Shown in pieces: positions 20,570 to 31,039 of a stretch of 64,000 nt of DNA (the stretch's first letter is position 1; every line of letters begins with the position of its first letter). The notes under the pieces were generated by a model, which had not been told where the DNA came from, made no database searches, and saw only the letters and a program-made list of their open reading frames with translations. This DNA is from Oikopleura dioica. Lineage: Eukaryota > Chordata > Appendicularia > Copelata > Oikopleuridae. Location of the stretch: NCBI GenBank assembly GCA_907165135.1, contig OU015568.1:16193208-16257207 (forward strand). The letters run 5' to 3'. A program made the position numbers and the translations under genes.

Positions 20570-21359
20570 CTTCGTCTTCGGCGGCAACATAACATTACTC
20601 TCCTCCTTCATCAAATACTCATTTTAGGTCAAAACATGCGTTTATTCCACGAAAATTGTACATAAACTGCAAGAGCAAAAAAATAATTTAATACGTTCTT
20701 TGCGTAAGATTCGCCAAGACTTTGTATTTGTTCTGACCCAAACGTGGCTTGGAGTGGTCTCCAAATTATGGTCTTTTTACTGTATTCTGTGCTCGGCACG
20801 GGGAGTTGAAAGTTGTATAGGCCAAATATGCCCGGATTTTCAAAATGATAACATTCAAAACATGCGCAGCTTGCGAGAAATTATGATGAAAGGGATAGAA
20901 ACTTGTCTTGAAATTCAATAAACGAGTACGTTTAAAATTAGCGATAATGAGCATGCGAAAAAGATGCGTCAAAATAAAAGTGGCTGTTTTTGACGAAAAT
21001 TTTCTTATCAAAAATTATATTTGTTAAAGATATCAATATTATAAGTACTGGAATTTCTCCGGCACCTAGAGGAGTTCAAAAAAAGTGAGCTTCTCGTTTT
21101 ATTCATTTTGATGCAAATATTGCGACTTTTCTCAATGAATGGTTTAGTCATGCGGCATCACTGATGCCTTAATTGAACATGGAAAGTACAAAGATGAAAA
21201 AACTGCAATTGCAGTGTGTCCTTGGCGCGAGAGGTGGTTGGATGGTCACCGTTGACTGTGTAAATATTTTACAAATTCTCGGGCGGAGTTTTTAGCATTT
21301 TGAACGGGAGATTTGCTCTACATTGTAGAGTCTACATCATATCACATTTTAATTAAAAA
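20570..21359. other. 5' flank of copy C
   Basis: No gene. The 20570-20960 part repeats the 16840-17270 sequence of the preceding unit. The 21190-21359 part repeats the presumed promoter region of copy B (GTGTCCTTGGCGCGAGAGGT...CACCGTTGACTG) up to the ATG. Confidence 0.5.
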
Positions 21360-24166
21360 ATGCAAGTTTCAACGCATCCAAAAGAATTGACAAGAGAAGC
21401 TGTTGAGAAATGGCTGGAAGATTTTAAAAAGAAATTGAAAAGAACGACAAGCAGAGATGATTTGGACAGATTGATTTTGTCGGTGGAGAGAAAAGATTTT
21501 AAATATCATTCTTATGCTGACTGGGAGGCGGCTATTTTTGAAAATGGAAAAGTCTCGTTTCCGAATAAATGGCGAGAAAATGGGGGGCTAACCAAAATCA
21601 GTAAGTCTGGAGCTAGGACATGACACCGTAGAACCAAATAAGAAAGTATCATACATTCAAGGACCGAATAAGAAAGTATCATACATTGAAGAACGGAATA
21701 AGAAAGTATCATACATCGAAGGATCGAACTATAATGGAAATCCAATCCAAGAACGATGCAAAATTGGATCGGGCATACATTTGAAAATCCATACGGATGG
21801 GTTTCTTATAGGCCGGTAGGCCTAATACGGCAATCTTATTGGTTCCAAAAAATGTGATCCTTTAATGCATGATACTAATCTAATTTGGTACTTGAATGTA
21901 TGATACTTTCTTGTTCCGTTCTTGGATGTCCCGTCCTAGCTCCAAACTTACTGATTTTGGTTTGAGCCTAAAATGGGCAATAACTTCATTTCAAAAAATG
22001 ATCCTCGACAAGAATCCGCAACTAAACGGTCGAAAAATAAAACGCTCAGAACTTAAAGAAGAAACCGGAGAATGGACTATCGACGAATTTCTTCAGCGAA
22101 AATTAATTTCAGCTGGAGGAGAAGCGATTGTTTTGGAAGAAAAATTTGGAGAATTGAAAGTTGCGGTTCGGGTTCAGGCTTTTGACTCGGCGCTTTTTAC
22201 GGGGAAGACTGAAGAAATGGAATATGAAATTAATCTTTCCAATGGTATTTATATTTTCTTAAAATAGTTTCTCCTTTTTAAGACTACGATACCGCTGATA
22301 ACGACGAAAAAGATGACGCTGAAGTTATTCCTGTCCATCCAAACGTGATTAAAAACTTCTGCAACATCGAAATTTTCTCGAGAAAAGACGAGAAAAGACA
22401 CGACTGCCTTGGATGGATTACGATTATGGAGAAATGCGACTCAGATTTGAGAAGCAGATTGAAGAAAGAAGATTTGAGCTTGGAAGAGAGGAAGAAAATT
22501 GCGATTGGAGTGAGAGCGGGATACGAGTATATGGAGAGCATTGGAATTTGGCATCGCGATCCGAAGCCGGAAAATATTTTATTGAAAAATGGAGAATGCA
22601 AATGGATTGATTTTGGAACTATTTCGGAAAAAACTGGAAGAGAGAGCTATCGAAGAATGGGCTTCGCGAGGGAAGGGAGCAAATATAGAGATTATAGCTA
22701 TTTATGTAAGTTAAAAATTGAAATTAGTTGAAAATAATTTGCTCGTGTGTTTATTTTTTCTCAGATGCTGGATCTGCTGCCTTTTCGGAAAGTATTCAAC
22801 TTTGTGAAGGAGGAGGAGGAGGAAGTTCACCACTTCACGTTTTCATTCTTTGTGATTGGAAGACAGCGTGGAGTCTTCTTTTTAAACCGATCGAAGGAGA
22901 CGAAAGAGATAAAATTAAAGAAGAACTAAAGGTACGAGCTCGTTTCTGCGGACTAAACCAATTTTTGGAAGTGTATATTTGGATTCCCAATAAGATTGCT
23001 GTATTTGGCCTACCGGCCAATAAAAACCCTTTCCATAAAATTTAGTTCCAAAAATTGGTTTTACCCGTTTCTGCAATTAAAGAAACATTTCAAGTCGTGC
23101 AATGCTCAGTGGCTCCCAAGACGGATTCCATCAACCGAAGAAATCAAAAACTTGTCAAAAATCATATCTTTAAAAAACGCGTCTTCTGCTTTTTGCCTCG
23201 ATGATCCTTATTTGACAAAGTCTTCGGCAATGGCCAATCTCAAACAGAAACTGACAAGACAAATCAATTTCGACTTCAAAAATGTGACGAAAAATGTTTT
23301 AAATCAGAAAGAAAGCAATCTTTGTGTTCCCATTTCGGTTTCTGTTCTTTTGAGATGGGCGGCCAAAAATGATTTGAAAACTGATCATTGGAAAATGGAA
23401 GGATATTTTACTCTCGAAAAAATCTTCACAAAACTGACGATGATAATTTATCCGCGCAGTTTGGCTGGTTTCAATCTAAACCCGAAAAAAGAAGAACAAG
23501 AATTTCAAACAAACGAAATTGAATTGCTTCTTAGAAGAATGAAGTTCAGAACTTATTTGAAAGAAAGTGGATGGGAAATTGTAAAACCCATCTCGATAAA
23601 CGCGAACTTTGATTTTGAAAGAGGTTTTTATAAATAGCTAAATTCACCAGTCATAAAATATCTAGTCCTCCTCCATCATAACTTCGCGTTCACCCGCCCC
23701 TTAACCGTTACCGGCTGTTACCTGAATCCCGACGGTTCAATAATATTCCACCAAATGGTGCTGGACCGAATCGAAAACTCCGAATTCATTCTCCAAAACA
23801 CTTTAATCGACCTTTCCGGCTCTCAAATCAGAATTCCTCTTTCCAGAGAATTCAATGCTTCTGAAGAAATGATGAAAGATTGCTACAACTGCCACAACGA
23901 TTTTGTATATTTTGGAGACAACAACGAGTATTTAGAGTTAGTCAACGAACAATTTAACATGGAAAAAGAAAAATGGTATCTCCTGCCTCAAGCTTACTCA
24001 ATTACTCTTACTAAAACTCAAAAAGATTCAGAAAGCTCTGAAAGTTCGATTGACGATGATGATTCAGAAAACCAGGTAAAATTCAATTAAGCTTTTATAT
24101 TCTAGTTTTTAACATAAGATGTTCGACAAAGGAAATTCTGAAGATTATTGGAGCAGTGACGAATAA
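21360..24166 (+). CDS. Copy C: kinase/papain-like fusion gene carrying MITEs in exon 1 and intron 3
   Basis: The exons correspond one to one to copy B: 21360-about 21599, resuming 21967/21978-22244, then 22283-22705, 22765-22931, 23095-23623, 23666-24075, 24119-24166. Exon 2 (423 bp) and exon 4 (529 bp) have the same lengths as in copy B. It keeps a canonical HRD (HRDPKPENIL), DFG, the Gln-x5-Cys, His and Asn landmarks, and the same VAVRV substitution. A 385-bp MITE interrupts exon 1. It brings a strong GTAAGT donor, and splicing to an AG near its other end would rejoin the gene if one A is missing from an A-run before it. Otherwise the copy is dead. Intron 3 is enlarged by a 117-bp MITE. The C terminus is shorter than copy B (ends YWSSDE). 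Confidence 0.6.
21585..21969. mobile_element. 385-bp MITE inside exon 1 of copy C
   Basis: The TIRs are about 40 bp (GGGCTAACCAAAATCAGTAA at the left, its complement with minor changes at the right). An 8-bp duplication AAAATGGG occurs at 21577-21584 and 21970-21977, consistent with a hAT-like insertion. The interior holds three about 30-bp tandem units (GAATAAGAAAGTATCATACA) near the left arm and a related inverted block near the right arm. The left arm contains CAGTAAGT, a near-consensus splice donor. Confidence 0.75.
22950..23066. mobile_element. 117-bp MITE in intron 3 of copy C
   Basis: The termini GGACTAAACCAATTTTTGGA and the complement of TTCCAAAAATTGGTTTTACC form the inverted repeat. 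The 8-bp duplication GTTTCTGC flanks it (22942-22949 and 23067-23074), and the uninterrupted target is seen in copy B. Part of its core is an inverted match to the middle of the 385-bp MITE, so the two are related. It enlarges a 38-bp intron to 163 bp without touching the splice sites. Confidence 0.75.
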
Positions 24167-24445
24167 ATTTTGAAGAAACTTAAATCATCTTTATCATATA
24201 ACTATGTTGATTATATCATATTTTTGGTTAAAATAAAGAAAGAAGGAGAATTTTTATCAGTCTTTATTCTGCAGTAATTATCAAACGTCATAATTACTTT
24301 TGAATTTTGCGTTTTATTCTCTCAATTCCTTAGTTCGTTTTTCGCAAAAATAAATATTCTCTCAGACGACACTTTTAGTTATAAATAATATCTATTAAAG
24401 AGCCAGGAAAAAGAAGAAATGCAGCAAAAATAAATGAACAAAGTA

Positions 24446-24832
24446 CTATCTTCTCACATCGTAGCGTGAAAACTGTTTCGAAAGCTCCAGTTTCGTATTT
24501 CGACTTACATCTCCAAGCCGCCTCGAGAGCGAGCCCTTCTTGTCCAGCGTGAAGCTCCGCGCCTCCTGGACGTTGCAAACGAGCGACTCCAGCGTCGAAA
24601 CGGGAACTTTTCGTTCGCTCTGTCGGGGGCGCGTTATTTCGTGGCTTTTGCTTCGCTGGGGCGGCGCTGGTTTCTGCGCTTTTCCGTCCTGCTCTTTTAT
24701 CGGGTGCAGCTTGCGCAGACGATGGCAAACCGTCGCACTAGAGAGCACAGTAATAATTCAAGTCTGCATCGCTCACACTTACGCTGGCCACTGATGGATG
24801 ATATTCAAGTTGCCATTGGCGTCGCCCGCCAT
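24446..24832 (-). CDS. Small conserved protein of unit C, 113 aa
   Basis: Exons are 24832-24783 and 24737-24446, separated by a 45-bp GT-AG intron. The reading frame from SSATVCHRLRKL to the C-terminal SRYDVRR is the same as in the 20183 copy at every residue I compared, while intronic and flanking bases differ. That pattern suggests selection on the protein or a recent duplication. It converges with copy C of the kinase/peptidase gene. Function unknown. No signal peptide, membrane segment or recognisable domain. Confidence 0.6.
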
Positions 24833-25116
24833 CTTCGTCTTCGGCGGCAACATAACATTACTCTCCTCCTTCATCAAATACTCATTTTAGGTCAAAACAT
24901 GCTTTTATTCCACGAAAATTGTACATAAACTGCAAGAGCAAAAATATAATTTAATACGTTCTTCGCGTAAGATTCGCCAAGACTTTGTATTTGTTCTGAC
25001 CCAAACGTGGCTTGGAGTGGATCTCTTTGCTTGTGTGCGATTGCCGTGGCGATTGTTTTGATACTTTTTCCAGGTAAGAAATTATGGCCTTTTTACTGTT
25101 TACTGAGCTTGGCACC

Positions 25117-25324
25117 CTGTGTAGAAAACCTGAGTCAGGGTCCGAAAAAGCTGAAACTAAAGCCGCGCAGCGGCTTCTTTTAAAAACGAAGCCGCGAAGC
25201 GGCTTTGCTTATATATTTTTCTATTAAATACTGGCGAAGCCGCTCTGCGGCTTCGTTTGCAAAAAAGCCGCGGTGCGGCTTTTGTTTTAGACTTTTCAGA
25301 CCATGACTCAGGTTTTCTCCACAG
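25117..25324. mobile_element. CTGAGTCAGG-family MITE, full length
   Basis: The ends are CTGTGTAGAAAACCTGAGTC and its approximate complement. Internally there are several GAAGCCGC...GCGGCTTC hairpin blocks. It is the first of more than a dozen copies in the window, the rest lying to the right of 43.6 kb. Confidence 0.75.
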
Positions 25325-25499
25325 GTTTCCTAGCGCAGCTACTGTATCTCCATCTTGAAAATGATTTAAATTCTTACCCCTGCCTTGTATTCTCGGCGAG
25401 TTAAGTTTCCCTGGTGAGAGTTGGAGGCGATCGTTATTGCATATTAGCTTTTTCATATTCAATGGCTTCATTATGATCCTGTTCAGCGGCATTGCGTGC

Positions 25500-26399
25500 T
25501 GCTCTCCTGAATTCCATGTTAATCTCCCTTTCCCAATAATGACTTTACCTTTTGACGAGCGCTGCATCAGAAGATCGGAAAGGCGTTTCTTGAGTTCGAT
25601 AGGATCCACTGGAGCCGAGAATTGTTTATGCTGTGTTATGTCTAAATCCGAAATCAAGGAAGAGAATGAAAACCGAAAACTTACCGGGAATTACTTTTTG
25701 CTTATCATTGCTGTGTGGTATCTTTGCTGAAGCTGTTCGATTTTTCGTCTTTGATTCTGAGAATTTGCGCGATCGATTCGCCGCCGTCTGGTTTGGCGGG
25801 TTCGGCTTTGGTCGACGCTTTTTCGGAATCAGCACGACCGGCGGGTCGAAATTAGACGGCCGCTTCCACGGACCAAACTCAGTGTAGCACTCTTCTTCTT
25901 GAGGCATCCATTTTAGTTTACACAGACGCTTTGAAATCTCCACCACCATCTATCAAATAAATTATATTTTTGTCAATGGTTATCGAAACTGACCTTGGGT
26001 ACGGCAGCTTCCATTCGCTCCTTTAGCTCTTTTACGTCCGTTATTTTCGAGTAGTCATAAGGATTGTCCATGTCCTGGGAGTTGAGTAACGGCAGCTCTC
26101 GTAGCAGACGATAGTTTTCACCTTGTTTTCCATAGATATCTAAGAATTGCTTGGTAAAGGTTCTATGAGTATTCTTACGTATGTCAGGCTCCTTGTTGGA
26201 AGACTCGCTCTGCTCCATGAGTTCGATCAAGTCTTCTTCTCTTTGACACATATCCATGTAGAAATTTACGATGCTGCTTTTATCCTCTGATCCTTGGACT
26301 TCTTTGGCGGACCTTTTCTTTTTGACGCTCTCCTTGTTAATGATTATGGTCTGTACTTTTGACGCAGTCTTACCTTGATGGTCCGCCGTCGCGGCCCAT
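25500..26399 (-). CDS. Unrecognised charged, probably nuclear protein; multi-exon
   Basis: Modelled exons on the minus strand: 26399-about 26374 (MGRDGGPS), about 26320-25994, 25949-25685 and 25641-about 25541, then an uncertain last exon ending near 25500. Introns are 43-55 bp with GT-AG ends. The protein contains an acidic helix-like region (CQREEDLIELMEQSES), a segment of order around YGKQGENYRLLRELPLLNS, an aromatic-rich stretch ending FGPWKRPSNFDPPVV, and a basic Pro-rich linker (PKKRRPKPNPPNQ). The final exon reads well in a Glu/Ala-rich frame (AARNAAEQDHNEAIEYEKAN) only if one A is missing from an A-run at the preceding junction. The family was not recognised. A 70-bp piece of this gene is duplicated upstream of copy B. 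Confidence 0.5.
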
Positions 26400-26623
26400 T
26401 TTCATTTTTCATTTTTCTTTTTATGTGACCGCGTTCTTTTCTAGGTCAAATTCATAAAAAGGCTCCTTCTCTGATTCTTTTATTTCAACTAATGAATTTT
26501 CACCTAAAACAACAAGTGTTCCAAGGTGTTCTAGAGAAATCTAAGTCGACCTTATGAATCTTTATTTAACCAAATCATTGCAAATTCAGTGTCATCAAAA
26601 AGGTATGAGGCCGTCAGCAGACA

Positions 26624-26788
26624 ATGGTACTATCAATTAGCTTATCTTCTGTGCTTATTTTTGCTTGTTTAATTATTCAAGTATTCAACCAATTATGGGA
26701 AGGTACTGAAGCTGCTCGCAGTAAAATATTTATTCCGCTGAAAGAGATTATAGTTATCTCTTCACAGATCGGTATTTTTGTCAAATAG
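26624..26788 (+). CDS. Possible small secreted peptide, 54 aa
   Basis: ATG 26624 opens 54 codons to TAG 26786-26788. The first 22 residues are hydrophobic (MVLSISLSSVLIFACLIIQV) and could be a signal peptide or anchor, followed by a short charged part. There is no domain, no clear promoter and no polyadenylation signal, so this is weak. A similar hydrophobic-start frame follows at 26920. Confidence 0.25.
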   Translation: MVLSISLSSVLIFACLIIQVFNQLWEGTEAARSKIFIPLKEIIVISSQIGIFVK

Positions 26789-26919
26789 AAGAGAAAAATG
26801 TGCCTTCCTGTCAAACCAGGTATGAAGATGGAAGTTCTTGAGGATTTCTAATTACAGTCAATTTCATGGTAGGAGATCATACAACGAGAGTTTCATTCTT
26901 CGAAGCCCACACTCATTCC

Positions 26920-27105
26920 ATGACCCGTTTGCTTTTCTTGCCTCTGATTCTTATTGCTTTGCTGTTCGTAAGTAAACCCACTAAAGCACAAGCAGTACTT
27001 GAGATTAAGTTTGGAATGGTAATTTCACATTGGGCTTACAGAAGAAAATTGAAAATGGAGAAGTCTACTTCCACACATTCCGTTTTCACCACTACAATCG
27101 ATTAG
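26920..27105 (+). CDS. Possible small secreted protein or first exon
   Basis: From ATG 26920, residues 1-20 (MTRLLFLPLILIALLFVSKP) look like a signal peptide with a plausible cleavage near KAQA. A GTAAGT lies within the hydrophobic segment and further GT sites lie downstream, so the exon end is uncertain. No family recognised. Confidence 0.25.
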   Translation: MTRLLFLPLILIALLFVSKPTKAQAVLEIKFGMVISHWAYRRKLKMEKSTSTHSVFTTTID

Positions 27106-27307
27106 TATTTCTAAAGAAAAATCCTTGTAATAAAATTTTTGAAAGCTCTTGCAAGCTTTTTTTCACCCATTGTTTTTTGAAAAGCAGTTTGGTTTCACCG
27201 CGGGGCGAGCGTAAGAGTCATCAATTTGAGTAAATATTTCACATTCTGTAACCGATCGAGAGAATAAATCAAATGAAGAATTGAACGGTGATTTGAAGAG
27301 GCAAAAA

Positions 27308-29076
27308 ATGGTAGAAGAGAGCAAAATTTCGTTTCTCAGCAAACTTAGTTTTTTCTCCTCGATTGGTGGGCTTTTATTTGGCTATGATACAGGGGTTGTT
27401 TCTGGGGCGTTACTCTTAGGAACGATTTGAAATCGGGGTTAATTTAACGGTGGATGATTGAAATGAAAATCGGAAAAAAGTAACCGAGGAATTCAAATTG
27501 ACAACGATCGAGCAAGAACTGGTGGTAACATCGACGATCGCGTTCGCGGCAATATTCTCCCTTGCGGCTGGTTTTCTCAATGCACAATTGGGACGCAGAT
27601 TGACCATTATTATTTCATCCTTTCTATTTGCTCTTGGTTCAGTATGCATGGCTGCTTCTTCTGGATTCGCAACATTGATGATTGGAAGAGCGATTGTTGG
27701 AACTGGTCTGGGAGTATCTTCCATGTCGATTCCGCTGTATTTATCCGAATGTGCGCCGTCGGATGTCAGAGGCAAAATTGTGACTGTAAATAACCTCTCG
27801 ATCACGGGCGGTCAACTTATCGCTGCTCTCATCGACGGGGCATTTAGTAAAGTCCCTGGTGGTTGGCGCTGGATGCTCGGTCTTGCCTTCATTCCTGCTG
27901 TGATACAGTTCTTGGGCTTCATATTTCTTATGCCGGAATCCCCCCGTTACATCATCGAGCACAAAACATACTACGAAGCAAAAGAAGTCCTTGCCAAGAT
28001 TCGAGCTGACGATGACGTCGATGAAGAGCTCGACGAGATGAAGCGGGAAGTAGAATTGAACAAGCACTCGAATTGGCGCGATCTTTTCAAAACAAAAAAT
28101 GGAAGACACGCGAGTTTCATCGGATGTTGCCTGCAATTATTCCAGCAGCTTGTCGGGATAAATACGGTCATGTACTACAGTGCGACTATTATTTACATGT
28201 CTGGAATGGTAACAAATCCATCCGCTGCAATCTGGCTCGCCGCACTTACAGCTTCAGTTAATTTCGGCGCCACTCTCATCGGCTTGTTTTCGATAGAGCG
28301 AATCGGTCGTCGAATTCTAGCTCTCATTTCTGTCGCTGGGAGCTTTGCTAGCCTTCTTTTACTCTCAGGTGGCTTTTACTGGAACGATTCTCTGGAAGAA
28401 AAAGTCACGAGCAATGGAACGGACGCACACTGCAACTCTTACTTCAATGAAATTTGTGGAAATTGCGTTTCCGACGCCTCCTGTGGATTTTGCTCTCAAA
28501 ACGGCGTACAAAGCTGTCTACCAGTCAACCAATCGACTTGCACAAATGATAATGGCTCGTTTTGGTCGGAAGAGTACTGCCCAAAAACTACTGCTTCGTG
28601 GATGCCTCTTCTCGGCATGATTTTATATTTGTTTTTCTTCGCGTCTGGAATGGGACCCGTTCCATGGGCAGTCAACTCCGAGATTTTTCCGCATAGTTGT
28701 CGGGAGGCAGGGATAGCCTTGTCAACTACAGGAAAGGGGTTTGTTTTTCAGCAATTAACAGTTCATATGGGACTTTTTATTGAATTATATTCACAAAATC
28801 AAACCCATAAAAGTCAACTGGCTCTCCAACTGCATCATCTCTCTGACTTTTTTATCCTTACTCGAAGCGGTCGGAACAGCTGGCGGATTTCTAGTGTACT
28901 CAATCTTCGCACTAGTAGCTCTTATCGTCTTGTTCTTATTTCTTCCCGAAACAAAAAGCGTGCCGCTAGAAGACATCGCCGAAGTCCTCGAAGAAGGATG
29001 GATCGTTCCTTTCAAAAGAAGCTGCAATCCAGAAGAAAACGACTTACAGGTCTTAGTTGATGACACTGACGACTGA
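27308..29076 (+). CDS. SLC2A13: SLC2A13-like proton/myo-inositol (sugar family) transporter, 543 aa
   Basis: A 12-helix major-facilitator sugar transporter of the plasma or organelle membrane. Signatures visible are GGLLFGYDTGVVSGALLL at the N terminus, LGRRL, PESPRY in the central loop, QLFQQLVGINTVMYYS in helix 7, RIGRR, GMGPVPWAVNSE and PETKSVPLE at the end. The large outer loop with CGNC...SCGFC...C and an N-glycosylation site is characteristic of the H+/myo-inositol member rather than glucose transporters. Exons are 27308-27419, 27481-28737 and 28814-29076. Only a GA-AG first intron (61 bp) and a GG-AG second intron (76 bp) keep frame; no GT donor does. The total is 1632 bp, in frame. 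AATAAA lies at 29143-29148. A truncated copy lies at 39.5 kb. Confidence 0.85.
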
Positions 29077-29352
29077 TCTCACAAAATCGCATTTAAAATT
29101 GATCGCCAACAAACAGTTCATGCACAAACTTATTTTCCTTTCAATAAAATTTCTTCATACAAGATTTTTTTTGTATATTTAAAATTATAAGCTATTACTT
29201 ATTTACTAATTAAGTAAATTTGCTTTATTGGAATCATCAGTAAAAAATTTAAGAAGACTTGCTGACTAAAGTTTCTTCGGCCTTTTACCGAGATTTGGCC
29301 TGTCACTGTTGGAAGAAGTTTCAGAATTTCTTTTTCCCGTGACCTTAATAGT

Positions 29353-29969
29353 TTAATGAGCTTTTGAAAGCGAGAATAAATAAGGTAGAACCTGGTTTGG
29401 AGTTAGAGTTATTAAATACGCTTGTGGCAGGAGATACCACTTTTCTATTTTCATATTGAAATTTTCGTTGACCAAAGAAAAAGACTCGTTGTTGTCTCCA
29501 TAATATACAAAATCGTTGTAGCAGTTGTAGCATTCTTTCATCATTTCTTCTGAAGCGTAGAATTCGCGAGAAAGAGGAATTCGGACTTGAGAGCCAAAAT
29601 GGTCGATTAAAGTGTTTTGGAGAATGAATTCGGAGTTTTCGATTCGGTCAAGCACCATTTGGTGGAATAATATTGAGCCGTCGGGATTGAGGTAACAACC
29701 GGTGACGGTTAAGGGACGGGAGAAGGCGAAGTTGTGATGCAGGAGAACTAGAAATGTGATGAATAATTAGTTTGACTCTTTAAAACCTTTTTCATAATCA
29801 AATTTCTGTTCTCTGTAAATGTATTTTATACTATCCCATCCACTTTTATTCAAAAAGTTCTGAACTTCATTCTTCTGAGAAGCAATTCGATTTCGTTTTC
29901 TTGAAACTGTTGTTCTTCTTTTTCGGGTTGAGATTGAAGCCAGCCAAACTGCGTGGATAAATTACCATT
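29353..29969 (-). pseudogene. Copy D, 3' part: peptidase-domain end of the split kinase/papain-like gene
   Basis: Minus-strand sequence homologous to copies B and C from the codons after exon-4 'TMI' (LSTQFGWLQ side of the foldback) to the exon-5 end. It contains the exon 4/5 intron and the FHQMVLDR and FILQN landmarks. Exon 4 here carries one-base contractions in A/T runs relative to B (after NPK and within FRTYL). It is separated from the rest of the gene by the 7.6-kb foldback element, so no normal transcript is expected. The single-base losses may be sequencing errors, but the insertion is unambiguous. Confidence 0.75.
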
Positions 29970-31039
29970 GGGACGGAAAAATATAAATTTTCGGTTTTGA
30001 CAAAATGTCGAAAACGTAACATTTTCAAAATTCTAAAAGTGCAGTTATCTCAAGCCTGAACTGCGATTCAAGAATTTTGAAAAAATTTTGTGATTTCATT
30101 ATTACGAAGCGTGGGCGGCGCGATCTAAGAAAAAGTTATGAACTCGCCTAGGGACCAGGCGTACTTATTTTTCAGATTTTTTAGACTCAATTATTCTCTA
30201 TGATCCAAGGATTGTCACAATTGCTTCAGATCGAAAATTGCTCATCGCAATCCTGAAATATTGCGTAATTTGTTATTTTCTCGTATAAACTATTAAATTA
30301 TTAAACCAATACTAATTATATTGAATAAATGGCCATGCTCGGCCGTTATATGGCCACTTATGGTCGAATTCGGTCGAGTCTGGCCGGAGGACTTCCCGGA
30401 GGACCACCCTGGTGGAAAACTAACTGCTGGAAGACCAATATTAAAAAAAAATAATAAATAGCCTAAGAGGAACAATTATTGCCACTTTTGTCGAGCTTTG
30501 GTCATTTTCTGCCGGAGGACCTCCCGGAGGACCAACCTGGTGGAAGACTATCTGCTGGAAGACCAATATTAACAAAAAATAATAAATAGCCTTACAGGAA
30601 CAATAATTGACATTTTCGGCAAGCTTTGGTCATTTTCTGCCGGAGGACCTCCCGGAGGACCAACCTGGTGGATGACTTACCGCTGGAAGACCAGTTTTAA
30701 CAAAAATTTCTGGATGACCATACAGGGCCAATAATTGCCATTAATGGCTAGTTTTGGTCATTTTCTACCGGAGGACTTTCTAAAGGACCGCCCTAAAGGA
30801 AAAATAACTACTTAAAGACCAACATTTGAGAAACATTTGAAAAACCGTTTGGACCCTTTTGCTAAAAACCAACTATCTCAGGGCCAATATAACAAAAATT
30901 GCCTAAACAGTCAAAAAAACTTTGGGATGCCATAAATCCATGATAGACACAACAGAAACTGCATGTTTCTTAAAACCGTTTTCTTCGATATTATGCGTAA
31001 ACAAAGCCTTAACATAAATTAAACTAAGTCTGAGAATCA

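Noticed and set aside
25157-25657. 166-aa minus-strand frame
   Set aside because: Half of it is translation of the CTGAGTCAGG MITE and of retained introns of the neighbouring gene.
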